A stretch of DNA of 50,587 nucleotides from assembly GCF_013376105.1 (NCBI RefSeq), contig NZ_JAAMFM010000031.1, positions 1-50,587 on the forward strand, read 5' to 3'. Below, piece after piece: positions 28,439-37,169 of the stretch. Below the pieces are notes generated by a model. It was not told the origin of the DNA and made no database searches. It worked only from the letters and a program-made list of their open reading frames with translations. Both the position numbers and the translations under genes were made by a program. Numbering within the stretch: the first letter of the stretch is position 1; every line of letters begins with the position of its first letter. Source of the stretch: Arthrobacter wenxiniae (GTDB lineage: Bacteria > Actinomycetota > Actinomycetes > Actinomycetales > Micrococcaceae).

Positions 28439-29388
28439 AATTTTCCGCCTTTCCGGGCCAGCCGGTCGTGGGTGTTGAAAAACAACGTTAGTTTTTGCAG
28501 CGGCGTAAGCGGCAGGTTCCGTTGGCCGCCCTTGGCGAAGCGCCGTTCCAGGTAATACTGGCCAATGCTGAGGATCGACGTCACGACGATGTACCAAATG
28601 CTCGCGACCATCAGCAGGGGGATGGTCTGGAAGTTCCTGGCGTAGATGATCTGTGAAGAATAGAGGAGCTCCGGAACGGAAATGACACTGACAAGGGCCG
28701 TCGTCTTGAGCATTCCGATCGTTTCGTTTCCGGTGGGCGGAATGATCACCCGCATCGCCTGGGGCAGGACAATCCGGCGCATGGTCTGCAGCTTGTTGAT
28801 GCCCAACGCTCCCGCTGCCTCGACCTGGCCGTGGTCAACAGAGAGTATCCCTGCCCGCACAATTTCGGACATGTAGGCCCCTTGATTCAAGCCCAGGCCC
28901 AGAATTGCGGCAAACATTGGCGTGATGATCGCGTTTGCGTCCAGGGCAACGCCGGGGATCCCAAAGCTAACCGTCGGGTACAGTGCAGCGAGGTTGTACC
29001 AAAACAGCAGTTGCACCAGGACAGGGGTGCCACGGAAAAAGTTCACGTAAGCGAACGCGGCCGTGCGCACCACGGGGTTGGGTGAGAGGCGCAGCACCGC
29101 CACCACCACACCAAGTACGATTCCAATGGCCATGCACACAGCGGTCAGCTCAAGCGTCACCGCGATGCCTTGAACGATGCTCACTTCCCGCAGGTACAGG
29201 CCCACGGTTTCCCAGCCAAACCGCGGGTTCGTGGCCACGGAGCGCGCCATCAAAACCGCGAAGACCGCAATGATGGCAGCGGAAACCCACCGGCCGGGAT
29301 GTTTCGCCTTGACTACCGTGTAGTGGTCCCTGGTCCGGCCGGGCGATGTAAAAGTTGTTTTCTCAGGTGTCTTGGTCAGGTCTGTCAC
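28435..29388 (-). CDS. Polar amino-acid ABC transporter permease
   Basis: 317 aa, HisM/GlnP type, with about five to six membrane segments and the cytoplasmic coupling motif [22 protein letters not shown]. The cytosolic N-terminus is somewhat long (about 35 residues before the first helix). GTG 29388 begins 6 nt after the binding-protein stop. Only one permease gene is present, so the transporter is probably a homodimer. Confidence 0.94.
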   Translation of the reverse strand: MTDLTKTPEKTTFTSPGRTRDHYTVVKAKHPGRWVSAAIIAVFAVLMARSVATNPRFGWETVGLYLREVSIVQGIAVTLELTAVCMAIGIVLGVVVAVLRLSPNPVVRTAAFAYVNFFRGTPVLVQLLFWYNLAALYPTVSFGIPGVALDANAIITPMFAAILGLGLNQGAYMSEIVRAGILSVDHGQVEAAGALGINKLQTMRRIVLPQAMRVIIPPTGNETIGMLKTTALVSVISVPELLYSSQIIYARNFQTIPLLMVASIWYIVVTSILSIGQYYLERRFAKGGQRNLPLTPLQKLTLFFNTHDRLARKGGKL

Positions 29389-29394
29389 GGCGGC

Positions 29395-30321
29395 CTACTT
29401 TTGCACAATCTTGTTGGCGCTGATCGTGGCGGCGGCGGGAATGCCCCACTTGGCGTTGATTTCAGCGAACGCCGGGCTTTCGACGACGAGCCTGGTGGCT
29501 TCCTGAATCGCCGGGAGCAGTTCGGAACCCTTGTTCAGGGCCGTTCCGGTCGGCAGGGGGTCAAAGTCGGCACCAGCTCCCAGCTCAAATCGGCCGTCGG
29601 CAAGCTTGCCTTGGTAGGCCAGGGAAACACTGTCTGCAAGAACCCCGCTCACGCGTCCCGAGGTCAGGGCCAGGTTTGCGTCGGTCTGGGTCGGGAAGTT
29701 TTGTGCTTCGAGCGCTGGCTTGCCGGCGTCGGTACACTTTTTGGACAGCTGCGGAATCAAGTCCATGCTCTGGATCGATCCCTTCTGTGCCGCCACTTTC
29801 TGCCCGCACAGGGTCAAACCTTCGATGGCCAGTTTGAGAGGATTTTTCGGTGCAACCGCCAGCCCCGTGCCGTTGTCCAGGTAGGGAACGAAGTCCACTG
29901 CCTTGGCGCGCTCCGGCGTGACGGAAAATGCCGACATGCCCAGGTCATACTTGTGTGACGTCAGCCCGGGCAGGATGGTGTCAAACGTGGCAGGCACATG
30001 ATCGGCCTTCAGGCCGAGCACGGCCGCGATGGCGTTGCCCATGTCCACGTCCCAACCGATCATGGTCTTGTTGTCCGTGTCGAAATACTCGAATGGCGGG
30101 TACGTCGGATCCGAGGCGATCTTCAGCACGCCAGCCTCACGGATGGTGGTCGGCAGGAGTGCCCGCGCCTTGTCATTGACAGTCAGCGTCGCGGCGACTG
30201 GCGACGCCAGCTCCGCCTGTCCGCCGGCTTGCGGGGAGGCCGGCACAGTGGTGCAGCCTGCCGCAACAATCGTGAGCGTCAATACTCCCGCTGTCAGGAG
30301 CGATTTTCGGAACGTGTGCAT
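29395..30321 (-). CDS. Amino-acid ABC transporter substrate-binding lipoprotein
   Basis: 308 aa. ATG 30321 follows GAAAGG. Signal peptide with lipobox VAAGC (C23), then a family 3 solute-binding fold: LKIASDPTYPPFEYFD, GWDVDMGNAIAAVLG, FDTILPGLTSHKYDLGMSAFSVTPERA and a C-terminal INAKWGI. The ligand is unknown, but the conserved PPFEY and TPERA segments are typical of polar amino-acid receptors. It lies 49 nt after the deacylase gene. Confidence 0.93.
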   Translation of the reverse strand: MHTFRKSLLTAGVLTLTIVAAGCTTVPASPQAGGQAELASPVAATLTVNDKARALLPTTIREAGVLKIASDPTYPPFEYFDTDNKTMIGWDVDMGNAIAAVLGLKADHVPATFDTILPGLTSHKYDLGMSAFSVTPERAKAVDFVPYLDNGTGLAVAPKNPLKLAIEGLTLCGQKVAAQKGSIQSMDLIPQLSKKCTDAGKPALEAQNFPTQTDANLALTSGRVSGVLADSVSLAYQGKLADGRFELGAGADFDPLPTGTALNKGSELLPAIQEATRLVVESPAFAEINAKWGIPAAATISANKIVQK

Positions 30322-30370
30322 GAACTTACCTTTCGTGGGGGTCTCGACGTCGCTGTCGGACCCGGGCTGA

Positions 30371-31423
30371 CTACAGGCTCTTGCTGGGTACTTCCGGTGC
30401 AATGTGCACCAGGTGCGTGCCCACGGTGACCAGCGATGGATGCCGCAGGATGGCCACCACCCCGTCCACCCGGGCACGATATTCGACTGGTTCACGATCC
30501 AGTTCGTCGATAAAATGTACGCGCGCCACCACATCTCCGGCCGAGACGTGGTCGCCCAAGTCCACCAGGGGTTCCAGGATCCCTGCCGTCTTCGAGGTGA
30601 CAGCCGCTTCGGGCACGAGTTCGATCCACACGGGTTCGTGCGCGGCTGCGCGCAGGGGGACACCCGTGGACGCTTCCTGCAGCACGCCGACGTGCTGCAG
30701 GAAGGCGGGCAGGCCTGCCCGGATTAACTCCAGCGCACCCCGATCCACCGTGCCCCTGCCGGAGAGTTCGGTGGACAGCGAGAGAATCCCCGCGTCGTCA
30801 CCGGCGCAGCTCAGCGAGCCGGGCTCGAGCCGTGCGGGGACCACCATGACATAAGGCAGGCCCAACAGCCTGGCGGCGTGCACCCTTTGCTCCCACAGTG
30901 CCGGGTCCGGCCCGCGATACAGGAAAGTGCATGGCAGATAGCTCGAATTCGTACCGCCGGAGTGCAGGTCCACCACGGCATCGGCAAGGGGGAGCAGCGC
31001 GCCCGCGACGAGATTGGCCGTCTGGGCGGTGGGGCCGCCCGCGGCACTGCCGGGGTAGCTGCGGTTGAGGTTGCCGCCGTCGATCGGGGAAACCCGCGTT
31101 CCCGCCCGGACGGCAGCTGAGTTCGCCGCGGGCACGACGATCAACGTTCCGCTGAGCTGCCCCGGCAGGGTGTTGCGGATGAGCTCATGGAGCAACACCT
31201 GTCCTTCATACTCGTCACCGTGGGTACCGGCCACCAGCAGCACCGTCGGCCCGGGCCCCGAACTGATGACTGCGACGGGGACCGGAATCACCGCACCGTC
31301 ATGCACGTTATCGGAATGCACCACATGCCCGTAGCCAAGATGCTTGCCGGGCTCACCGAAATCGATTCCGGTGAACCGGGCACCGCTCGTGGGTGCCCGG
31401 ACGCCTGCTGCCGAAGGGCTCAC
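30371..31423 (-). CDS. Succinylglutamate desuccinylase/aspartoacylase family deacylase
   Basis: 350 aa zinc deacylase (M14-like). Zinc and catalytic features visible are GTHGDEYEGQ (His and Glu ligands), NLNRSYPG and DLHSGG (third ligand His). The C-terminal beta-domain (VDLGDHVSAGDVVARVHF) is as in AstE/DoeB-like proteins. I chose GTG 31423 because it overlaps the preceding stop as GTGA; earlier starts lie inside the upstream gene. In this operon it probably removes an acyl group from the imported amino-acid-like substrate, or opens an amide after demethylation. The substrate is unknown. Confidence 0.88.
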   Translation of the reverse strand: MSPSAAGVRAPTSGARFTGIDFGEPGKHLGYGHVVHSDNVHDGAVIPVPVAVISSGPGPTVLLVAGTHGDEYEGQVLLHELIRNTLPGQLSGTLIVVPAANSAAVRAGTRVSPIDGGNLNRSYPGSAAGGPTAQTANLVAGALLPLADAVVDLHSGGTNSSYLPCTFLYRGPDPALWEQRVHAARLLGLPYVMVVPARLEPGSLSCAGDDAGILSLSTELSGRGTVDRGALELIRAGLPAFLQHVGVLQEASTGVPLRAAAHEPVWIELVPEAAVTSKTAGILEPLVDLGDHVSAGDVVARVHFIDELDREPVEYRARVDGVVAILRHPSLVTVGTHLVHIAPEVPSKSL

Positions 31424-31863
31424 GGCACCCACCGCAAGGCATTTGCGCGCTTGGGGGCCATGGACACGACCGAAACCTTGGAAGGTGGCGCCGCCAGGCT
31501 CAGTCGGAGCGACTCCTCTTCCTCGCCTTCCACAATGAAGACGTCCCCGGGCTTGAGCCAGCGTTCCCACGGGCCGTTTTCCGCTGACACTAGTGCCTCG
31601 CCGGCAAGCCCGGCGACAATGAGCTGGTGACCGGCCGGACGGTGCAGCAGCCCGGTGTGGCCATCGGCATACTCGGTGACGTCGAGTTCTATGAAATCAC
31701 GGTCCACTGAGACGCTGACCCCCGACTGGGTTTCATCGAGGCTGACCGTCCAGCGCCACGGGTCCCCACGCTCTGCCGTGTCCGGGCACGCCGCGAGGGT
31801 CCTGGCGTTTCGGTCCGGTTGCATGTCGCCTCCCAGGGCGTTGGCCCTGATCAACATCCACAT
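31420..31863 (-). CDS. HutD/Ves-like cupin protein
   Basis: 147 aa. It begins MWMLIRANALGG, continues with PWRWTVSLDETQSGVSVSVDRDF and has a cupin-like core (HRPAGHQLIVAGLAGEALV, LKPGDVFIVEGEEEESLRL). The start and layout resemble HutD/Ves proteins, which accompany histidine-utilisation genes, but the match is from memory and partial. It begins 8 nt after the Rieske gene and its stop overlaps the deacylase start. The role is not known; a sensor or housekeeping role for the pathway is possible. Confidence 0.55.
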   Translation of the reverse strand: MWMLIRANALGGDMQPDRNARTLAACPDTAERGDPWRWTVSLDETQSGVSVSVDRDFIELDVTEYADGHTGLLHRPAGHQLIVAGLAGEALVSAENGPWERWLKPGDVFIVEGEEEESLRLSLAAPPSKVSVVSMAPKRANALRWVP

Positions 31864-31871
31864 GCGGGCCC

Positions 31872-32924
31872 CTACGCCGACCGCGGAGCAGCGGGCTCCA
31901 CGGTCCGGTTGGCCGGGGACGCGTTTTGTTCCTTCTTCAACAATGCCGCCAGGATGCGTCGGGCCTTGGCCACTCCCCCGTCCTGGGCGATCAGAACATC
32001 GAATTCGCCGGCAGGCCGGTCCTGCATGCCGATCTCCTGGGCTTCCAGGGCCGCGGCGTCCTCATCCAGGACGGTGGCCAGCCCCACGAGCAGCTCCTGC
32101 GTGGCCTGGGCGTTGTCAACGCCAAAGTTCCGGCTGAAGGCGTAGTAGTACCAGGAATTGTGCTCGTCGATAGGCGTGATGCCGTTGAGGACCTTGATCA
32201 GGTACCCCTCCTCGCGCGGGCGGCCTTCACCGCTGATGCCTGAATGCAGCACATGGAGGTTCGGGACAAAGAACTCGGTGCAATGGAAGCGGTCAAAGAG
32301 GCCCCGGGCATCCATGGTCTCCGCATACAGCGGGGGGGCCTCCACCGAGGGCATCAGGCGGTCGACGCTGACCACATTGCCCTCCACCTCAACCGTGATG
32401 CCGTGCTCATAGATATAATCGTCGCCCACAGTCGTCTTGTGGAGGAACGACTCATGCGTCAGGTCCAGCAAATTGTCATGGATCAAATCTGTCCGGCACT
32501 TGAAGTGGACGGAGTGCGTCACGGTCGCCCATTCCGGATCGACCATCCAATGCGTGTCAGGCACATCCGCCGGATCGGCAAGCTCCGCGTCGCCCGTCCA
32601 AACCCAGATCCACCCGTCCTTCTCGACCAACGGGTACTTCCGCACGCGGGCCCGCTCCGGAATGGTCGTCTGGGCAGGGACCTTGGTGCACATCCCATCA
32701 GGACCGGACGTAAAACCGTGGTAACCACACTCCACGGAGTCCCCCACAGTCCGTCCCTCCGAAAGCGGGAATGCGCGATGGGCACAACGGTCGGCCAAGG
32801 CGACCGCCGCGCCGTCCTGGGTCCTAAAGAGGGCGATTGGCTGCTTACAAACCACCCGTCGAACGGGTTTGCGGGTCACTTCGGCGGACCAGGCGGCAAC
32901 GTACCACGTGTTCAAGACAAACAT
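31872..32924 (-). CDS. Rieske non-heme iron oxygenase (VanA-like demethylase family)
   Basis: 350 aa. Rieske centre: C47-A-H49 and C66-GY-H69. Mononuclear iron site: D154-LT-H157-x4-H162 in NLLDLTHESFLH. Length and layout match the VanA/TsaM/dicamba demethylase group, which splits O- or N-methyl groups to give formaldehyde, more than ring-hydroxylating dioxygenase alpha subunits. AAGGAGG lies 7 nt upstream of ATG 32924. It is first in a seven-gene operon and faces the GntR regulator. Demethylation is an inference from the family and the adjacent formaldehyde-fixing genes. Confidence 0.9.
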   Translation of the reverse strand: MFVLNTWYVAAWSAEVTRKPVRRVVCKQPIALFRTQDGAAVALADRCAHRAFPLSEGRTVGDSVECGYHGFTSGPDGMCTKVPAQTTIPERARVRKYPLVEKDGWIWVWTGDAELADPADVPDTHWMVDPEWATVTHSVHFKCRTDLIHDNLLDLTHESFLHKTTVGDDYIYEHGITVEVEGNVVSVDRLMPSVEAPPLYAETMDARGLFDRFHCTEFFVPNLHVLHSGISGEGRPREEGYLIKVLNGITPIDEHNSWYYYAFSRNFGVDNAQATQELLVGLATVLDEDAAALEAQEIGMQDRPAGEFDVLIAQDGGVAKARRILAALLKKEQNASPANRTVEPAAPRSA

Positions 32925-32945
32925 CTTTCAAGCCTCCTTGCTTGG

Positions 32946-32971
32946 GTGTATACACCGTATACGACGAATAC
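32946..32971. promoter_or_regulatory. Triple GTATAC operator between Rieske operon and GntR gene
   Basis: GTATAC (32948-32953), GTATAC (32957-32962) and GAATAC (32966-32971) repeat with an exact 9-bp period. The first sits in the perfect palindrome GGTGTATACACC (32945-32956) and the second in CGTATACG. GntR/FCD regulators commonly bind GT-N(2-3)-AC palindromes, so the adjacent regulator is the obvious partner. The array begins about 20 nt upstream of the Rieske start. Confidence 0.65.
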
Positions 32972-33075
32972 AAAGAGAGTCAATGGTCATTGTGAGGCTG
33001 TTTCCGTGGGGCGGGTGAAGCATCGGCATGGGGTATTAGACTCAAACCACCATCCAGCAGCGACGGAGATTTTGA

Positions 33076-33744
33076 ATGGATTCACATCACAGCGTGATCA
33101 AGAAGCATGATCCACGCCCCCTGGCCATTCAGGTGCACGAGCGCATCAGCTCCGACATCATCGACGGAAATTTCCCGCCCGGCTCCTCGCTGGTGCAGGA
33201 GCAGGTGGCCGCCCTGTACGGCGTCTCCCGCACGCCCGTCAGGGACGCCCTCACGCAGGTCGCGCAGGAGGGCCTGGCCACCCTCGTTCCCGGCCAGGGG
33301 TACGTGGTCAATGACCTCACGGACAAGGACGTCCGCGACGTCTACGAGGTGCGCTACACACTGGAGGCCCTCGCCGCCCGGCAAGCCTGCGGCAAGCACT
33401 CACCCGCCCAACTGATACGCCTGCGGGCAATGATCGACGAGTTCGAAACCTTGGATCCGTCAGATGCACAGGCCTTGTTCCTGATGGGCAGCCAATTTCA
33501 CGCGGCCCTGATTGAACCGTGCCCGAATGACTACCTGCGTTCCACTTTGGCCGCCATGTGGGCCCACCCCATCCAGCGCCGGATCACCATGACATACCGG
33601 CAGGGCCCCCACCACCAGGCCAAGCTCGCCGATGACCACCGGCGCATCCTCGAGGCACTTAAAACGAACGACCCCGAGACCATCGTGGAGGTCCTTCGCT
33701 ACTGCCACGATCCGGCCGACGAACGGTCTGGACCGGGCGCCTGA
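33076..33744 (+). CDS. GntR-family regulator, FadR/FCD subgroup
   Basis: 222 aa. Winged helix at about 15-80 (IQVHERISSDIIDGNFPPGSSLVQEQVAALYGVSRTPVRDALTQVAQEGL, read in parts) and a helical FCD effector domain with the metal-ligand pattern D/H...H (EFETL, FHAALIE, DDHRRILEAL). Members usually repress catabolic operons and are released by a carboxylated metabolite. It diverges from the Rieske operon across the GTATAC array and is very likely its repressor, binding the pathway substrate or an intermediate. Confidence 0.92.
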   Translation: MDSHHSVIKKHDPRPLAIQVHERISSDIIDGNFPPGSSLVQEQVAALYGVSRTPVRDALTQVAQEGLATLVPGQGYVVNDLTDKDVRDVYEVRYTLEALAARQACGKHSPAQLIRLRAMIDEFETLDPSDAQALFLMGSQFHAALIEPCPNDYLRSTLAAMWAHPIQRRITMTYRQGPHHQAKLADDHRRILEALKTNDPETIVEVLRYCHDPADERSGPGA

Positions 33745-34500
33745 CCATGGCCGGTCAATACGGCCCAATGCGGCGTCGGCTTCACCGACTGGTCCGGATC
33801 GCCCGGCCTCAGCTCAGGAGGGTCTCAGCGGCGCGGCTCGCAGGGATGCTCACCGGGAACGTGGCCCGGAGCATCTCGAGTCGAGCGCCGCAGAACTCCG
33901 CCGCGAGTGCCCGACCGCCACACGCCTCCTCCGCCGGGCGTCCAACCCGGCCCGCCGTTTGAACCTGCTCGGCGGCCGCCAGCTACCGGGCGAGCAGCAC
34001 CTGATCGTCAGGTCCGGCGATCCCGTGCCCAAGGACAGCGTGCCCAAGGACAGCGTGCTCAAGGACAGCGTGCCCAAGGACAGCGTGCTCAAGGACAGCG
34101 TGCCCAAGGACAGGGTGAATGCCGCCGTGACGGGGCGTGATGGGCATCCGGTGCCCGTCCACGTAACCGATGGCGCCGGCCGCAGCCCCAATCGGCGCAT
34201 CCCGATGCCCTGGCGCGACTCATCGGCGTCAGCCCCGGACGTCAATAGGCGTGGTCCCCTCGCCGCCCCCGAAGATCCGTGAGTCATCGACAACGTCCCG
34301 GTCAGGCAGGACCTCGTTCCGACAATCCCGACGTTGGATTCCGGAAGCGTCGCTTGCTGATCCCCGCGGCCCCTGCTGGAGATCAGTAGGGCGCAAGGCC
34401 AGATAGAGGGCTGCCAAGCCTTGATCCACCGAAGTTGTGTGGGGTTGCTGCGGCGTTTTAAACACGAAATGCTCGCCTCAGGCGAATTCTCAGGGGCACT
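33745..34500. other. Region without a confident gene; decayed sequence
   Basis: Several overlapping open frames exist on both strands, none with a recognisable family. One plus-strand frame (33632-34282) runs through the 15-bp repeats. A minus-strand frame near 34229-34465 ends in NEVLPDRDVVDDSRIFGGGEG and might be a relic. I see no promoter or ribosome site that would select any of them. Confidence 0.35.
34025..34114. repeat. Six tandem 15-bp repeats
   Basis: Six copies of GTGCCCAAGGACAGC run without gaps; copies 3 and 5 have GTGCTC and the last ends CAGG. The 15-bp period keeps frame, and the plus-strand frame reads VPKDS or VLKDS repeats. The alternating CCC/CTC pattern suggests duplication of a 30-bp pair. 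Confidence 0.85.
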
Positions 34501-34619
34501 TTTTCGCTTTAACACGCCGCCCTCAAGAAGGTCCTACTCGCGGATCCGGGTCTAAGCACCAGGGCAGCAAAGGAATCCAACCTCGTGGCCACCACGGGCA
34601 TCGGTGACAAATGCCCCGA

Positions 34620-34824
34620 CGTCCCGGCAACGCCGCTGACATCCGTGGGAATCGGTCGACTCCAAAATCGAGGTTGCGACGGACGTCTCTCGGCCCAGCG
34701 ACGACTTGGCGATGTCCACCCAGGACATGGGCTTCCTGTCCCGTGTGCATCCGAGGCTTGAATCTGCGCTCTCGAGCATTTTGGCGAGTGGCCAACTTGT
34801 CATGACGAAAGAGTCAGGCCGCAC
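34620..34824 (-). pseudogene. ArdC-like gene remnant, copy 1
   Basis: The minus-strand stretch reading RDRKPMSWVDIAKSSLGRETSVATSILES is clearly related to RDRKPMSRTDMAKSTLRRVTSVAKTILEA in the larger remnant at 48522-49112; the DNA also aligns with roughly two-thirds identity over about 100 nt by eye. The metallopeptidase part is missing here. It abuts the hairpin at 34809-34845. Confidence 0.45.
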
Positions 34825-34845
34825 ACACGGTGCGGCCTGACTCTT
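34809..34845. terminator. Strong 16-bp hairpin
   Basis: Perfect stem of 16 bp (AAGAGTCAGGCCGCAC and its complement) with a 5-nt loop. It lies at the junction between the ArdC-like remnant and the truncated restriction-enzyme relic and could act in both directions. Confidence 0.65.
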
Positions 34846-36075
34846 GTGCGCGCGACGTCGTTGAGCTTGAGGCCCCCATTCTCCTCGAACATGCCCCGGA
34901 AGGAGCGTGAGACGGCTTCCTCGTCCACTGCCAGGACCAAGACCTTGTAGTCGGCCAGATGGCCCGTCTCCACGGCCCTGCCGAAGCCGAGATGGCGGAA
35001 TTATGGCCCGAACACTGGCTCGTCGTCCATGGAGTAGACGGCCAAGTTGTCCTCGGCGGCCTTGGCCTTGGACTCCTGGACATGGATGCGCGGCGTTGCC
35101 GTCACATGGAGGCGCTTGGCCGCCTTCAGACAGGTCTCATCGTCGAGGCGGACAAAAGTTGAAGCGTCATGGTCTGCTTCGGTGATTCCCGTGGTGCGGT
35201 GGGCCTCGCGGCAGAGGATCGTGTCAAAATCGGCAAGGCCCTGCTGCTGGACCTGGGCAATGACATCTGTGGAATGGTGCGTGGAGAAGACGACTGTCAC
35301 GGCCTTCCGGCCGGTGCTGAGGCCGTGGCGGTTCAGCAGCTTGACCGGGTCCGTGGTGGCGGGGAAGGCCAGGTCATGGACGGAGACGTCCTCATTCTCC
35401 TTGCGGCCCGCCTTGGAGTCCACACAGACAGCGGGCGCCCTCAGAGGCATCGCGGCTTGTGCTGTCCGCTCGCTGAGAGTCTGTTGCAGCAGCGCGATGG
35501 AGGGGACGAGGAGGAGCACGGTTCCACCGATGGGCACCTGCTCCTCGACGATCTTCAATGATGTGTATGTCTTGCCCGTACCGCAGGCCATGATCAGCTT
35601 GCCGCGATCGCTGGATTCGAAGCCTCAGGCGACATCATTGATTGCGTCACGCTGGTATTTTCGGGGTTCCTTGCGGTCCACCTGGCGCACCTGCTCGGGG
35701 ACGTCGAGTGCATCCTCGGCGTGCTTGGACCAAGTGGTCCGTGGTGTAGACCGCGATCCCCTAGGAGAAGTCGGTTTTGCCGGCGGCCGTGAAGAACGAG
35801 CCAATCTGCGCCTTCTGCAGCGTGGAGATCGGGTCGTAGAACTTGCACTGGATGGCCGTCAGCTCTCCGGTGTAGCGGTCTTTGGTGACCAGGTCCATGC
35901 CGGCGTCCACCTTGCCATCCCGGCCGGGGTATTCCTGCCACATCCAGACATCCGAAAACTGGTCCGCATACGTCGGCTCCAACTGCAGATACCGCTTGAC
36001 CAGCCGCTCAAACTTGCCGCCTTTGTGCTTCTGGTCAATGGCAGTGAAATAGAGCCGGTCAAGCACGTCTTCGAA
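34846..36075 (-). pseudogene. Remnant of a type ISP restriction-modification enzyme
   Basis: Read on the minus strand: an N-terminal Mrr-like nuclease domain (FEDVLDRLYFTAIDQKHKGGKFERLV, then EYPGRDGKVDAGMDLV and AIQCKF, giving a D...QxK site; 35761-36075) ending at a stop, then WSKHAEDALD...RKYQRDAINDVA, an in-frame TGA (35622-35624), GFESSDRGKLIMACGTGKTYTSL (Walker A) and a DEAH-box position now reading REAH (near 35210). A further frameshift after PVFGP leads to FRHLGFGRAVETGHLADYKVLVLAVDEE. The methyltransferase and target-recognition parts are absent. The layout resembles LlaGI-type single-chain enzymes. Confidence 0.7.
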
Positions 36076-36263
36076 TGTCGCAGATCCCCTGCAATCATCT
36101 TGCCGCATTCCGGCCGGTTGCATTGGACCGTAGGTGCGCACCGGTGCCATGGGTCCTTGAAAGGGGCTGCGACTGTGCGAAGTGCGGGGCTCCATGCGCC
36201 GCAAGGTACTCGTTCCGTGTTGCAGTATTGTCGAAATGCAAGCGCTCGGCCAGGACCCGCCAC

Positions 36264-36479
36264 GTCGGTGACCAGACCGACGCGCTCATCGACGGCGGCA
36301 TCCACCGCAGCTCGGAAATCGTCAAGGCGATGGCCCTGGGCGCAAAGGCGGTCGGCATTGGACGCGCCTACGTGAAAGGGCTTCCCGCCGCGGGCGAGCC
36401 CGTGGTGATGAGGATGGTCGACCTGCTGCGGGACCGGATGATCGACTCCCTCCGATTCCTCGGGGTCGACACCCCGCCT
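36264..36479 (+). pseudogene. C-terminal fragment of an FMN alpha-hydroxy-acid dehydrogenase
   Basis: The plus-strand frame reads DALIDGGIHRSSEIVKAMALGAKAV, GIGRAYVKGL and VMRMVDLLRDRMIDSLRFLGV. This is the FMN-phosphate-binding C-terminus of the lactate oxidase/LldD family (DGGIRRG...DIxKALALGA). The catalytic His region and everything before are missing, so it is a relic. Confidence 0.65.
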
Positions 36480-36654
36480 AGATCAACTCCTCGTTCCTCG
36501 AGGTCCCCCGCCCTGGTCCGGTCTCTCCCCCGACCAGCTCACCGGAGCACCCTCATGAGCGCAGGCCCGCCAATGAGTCCCGGTCTGGCCGAGAGCCCGT
36601 TCCAGCTCGGGTGCGTGACCAACGATCTCAACGAAACCACCCCCAGACGCAGGA

Positions 36655-36774
36655 CACCCACCGGGTGGGCGCGTTCGTGATCATGCCGGCTGAAGCCGAC
36701 ACCCCCGGGTTCGTCGCGTTCCTCTGCGCCGACACCCGCACGGAGCTCGGACACTACCTCGAATACGTGTAACC
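36655..36774 (+). pseudogene. C-terminal fragment of an unidentified protein
   Basis: One frame reads THRVGAFVIMPAEADTPGFV, FLCADTRTELGHYLEYV and stops at 36772-36774. The composition looks like genuine protein, with no start nearby. Not recognised. Confidence 0.3.
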
Positions 36775-36942
36775 CGCCACGGGTGCGCGGGCGCTGTTCG
36801 CCGGCGTCCCCGGCAGCGTCTTCACCGGCACCTGAGACTCGAGAGACCTGCCGCCGACGGGGCCACGGACCCGAACATCGCGCGGTGGCACTGTCGGCGG
36901 CGAGTGGACCGAACTGCTGGTCGATTGCTCTCAGCTTGTCTC

Positions 36943-37130
36943 TTAACCTTTTCGCGGATGACTAGGGATGACTAGCTCGGTGGCTCGTTCGGAGTCCGTG
37001 GGCATGTCCTTGATGATGCGGCGCAATTCGAGGTCACTCTCGATCCATTCGCGGTGGAGTTTGGCTACTTCCTGGCTGAGGGTGCGGGTGACGGTCTTGC
37101 CGTTGCCCTTGCTGCTCCACTGGTTGAACG
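36943..37130 (-). pseudogene. DUF6788-like fragment of a mobile-element gene
   Basis: Minus-strand frame NQWSSKGNGKTVTRTLSQEV, KLHREWIESDLELRRIIKDM. The GKTVTR(T/L)L and REWI patterns resemble small proteins found beside transposase-like genes. The N-terminus is missing. The match is from memory. Confidence 0.4.
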
Positions 37131-37169
37131 GCGGACGCCCCGTAGTCGTTTCCGTGGCCGCTGTCCGGC

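Noticed and set aside
34025-34114. CRISPR array
   Set aside because: The units are contiguous 15-bp repeats with no spacers and no cas genes nearby.
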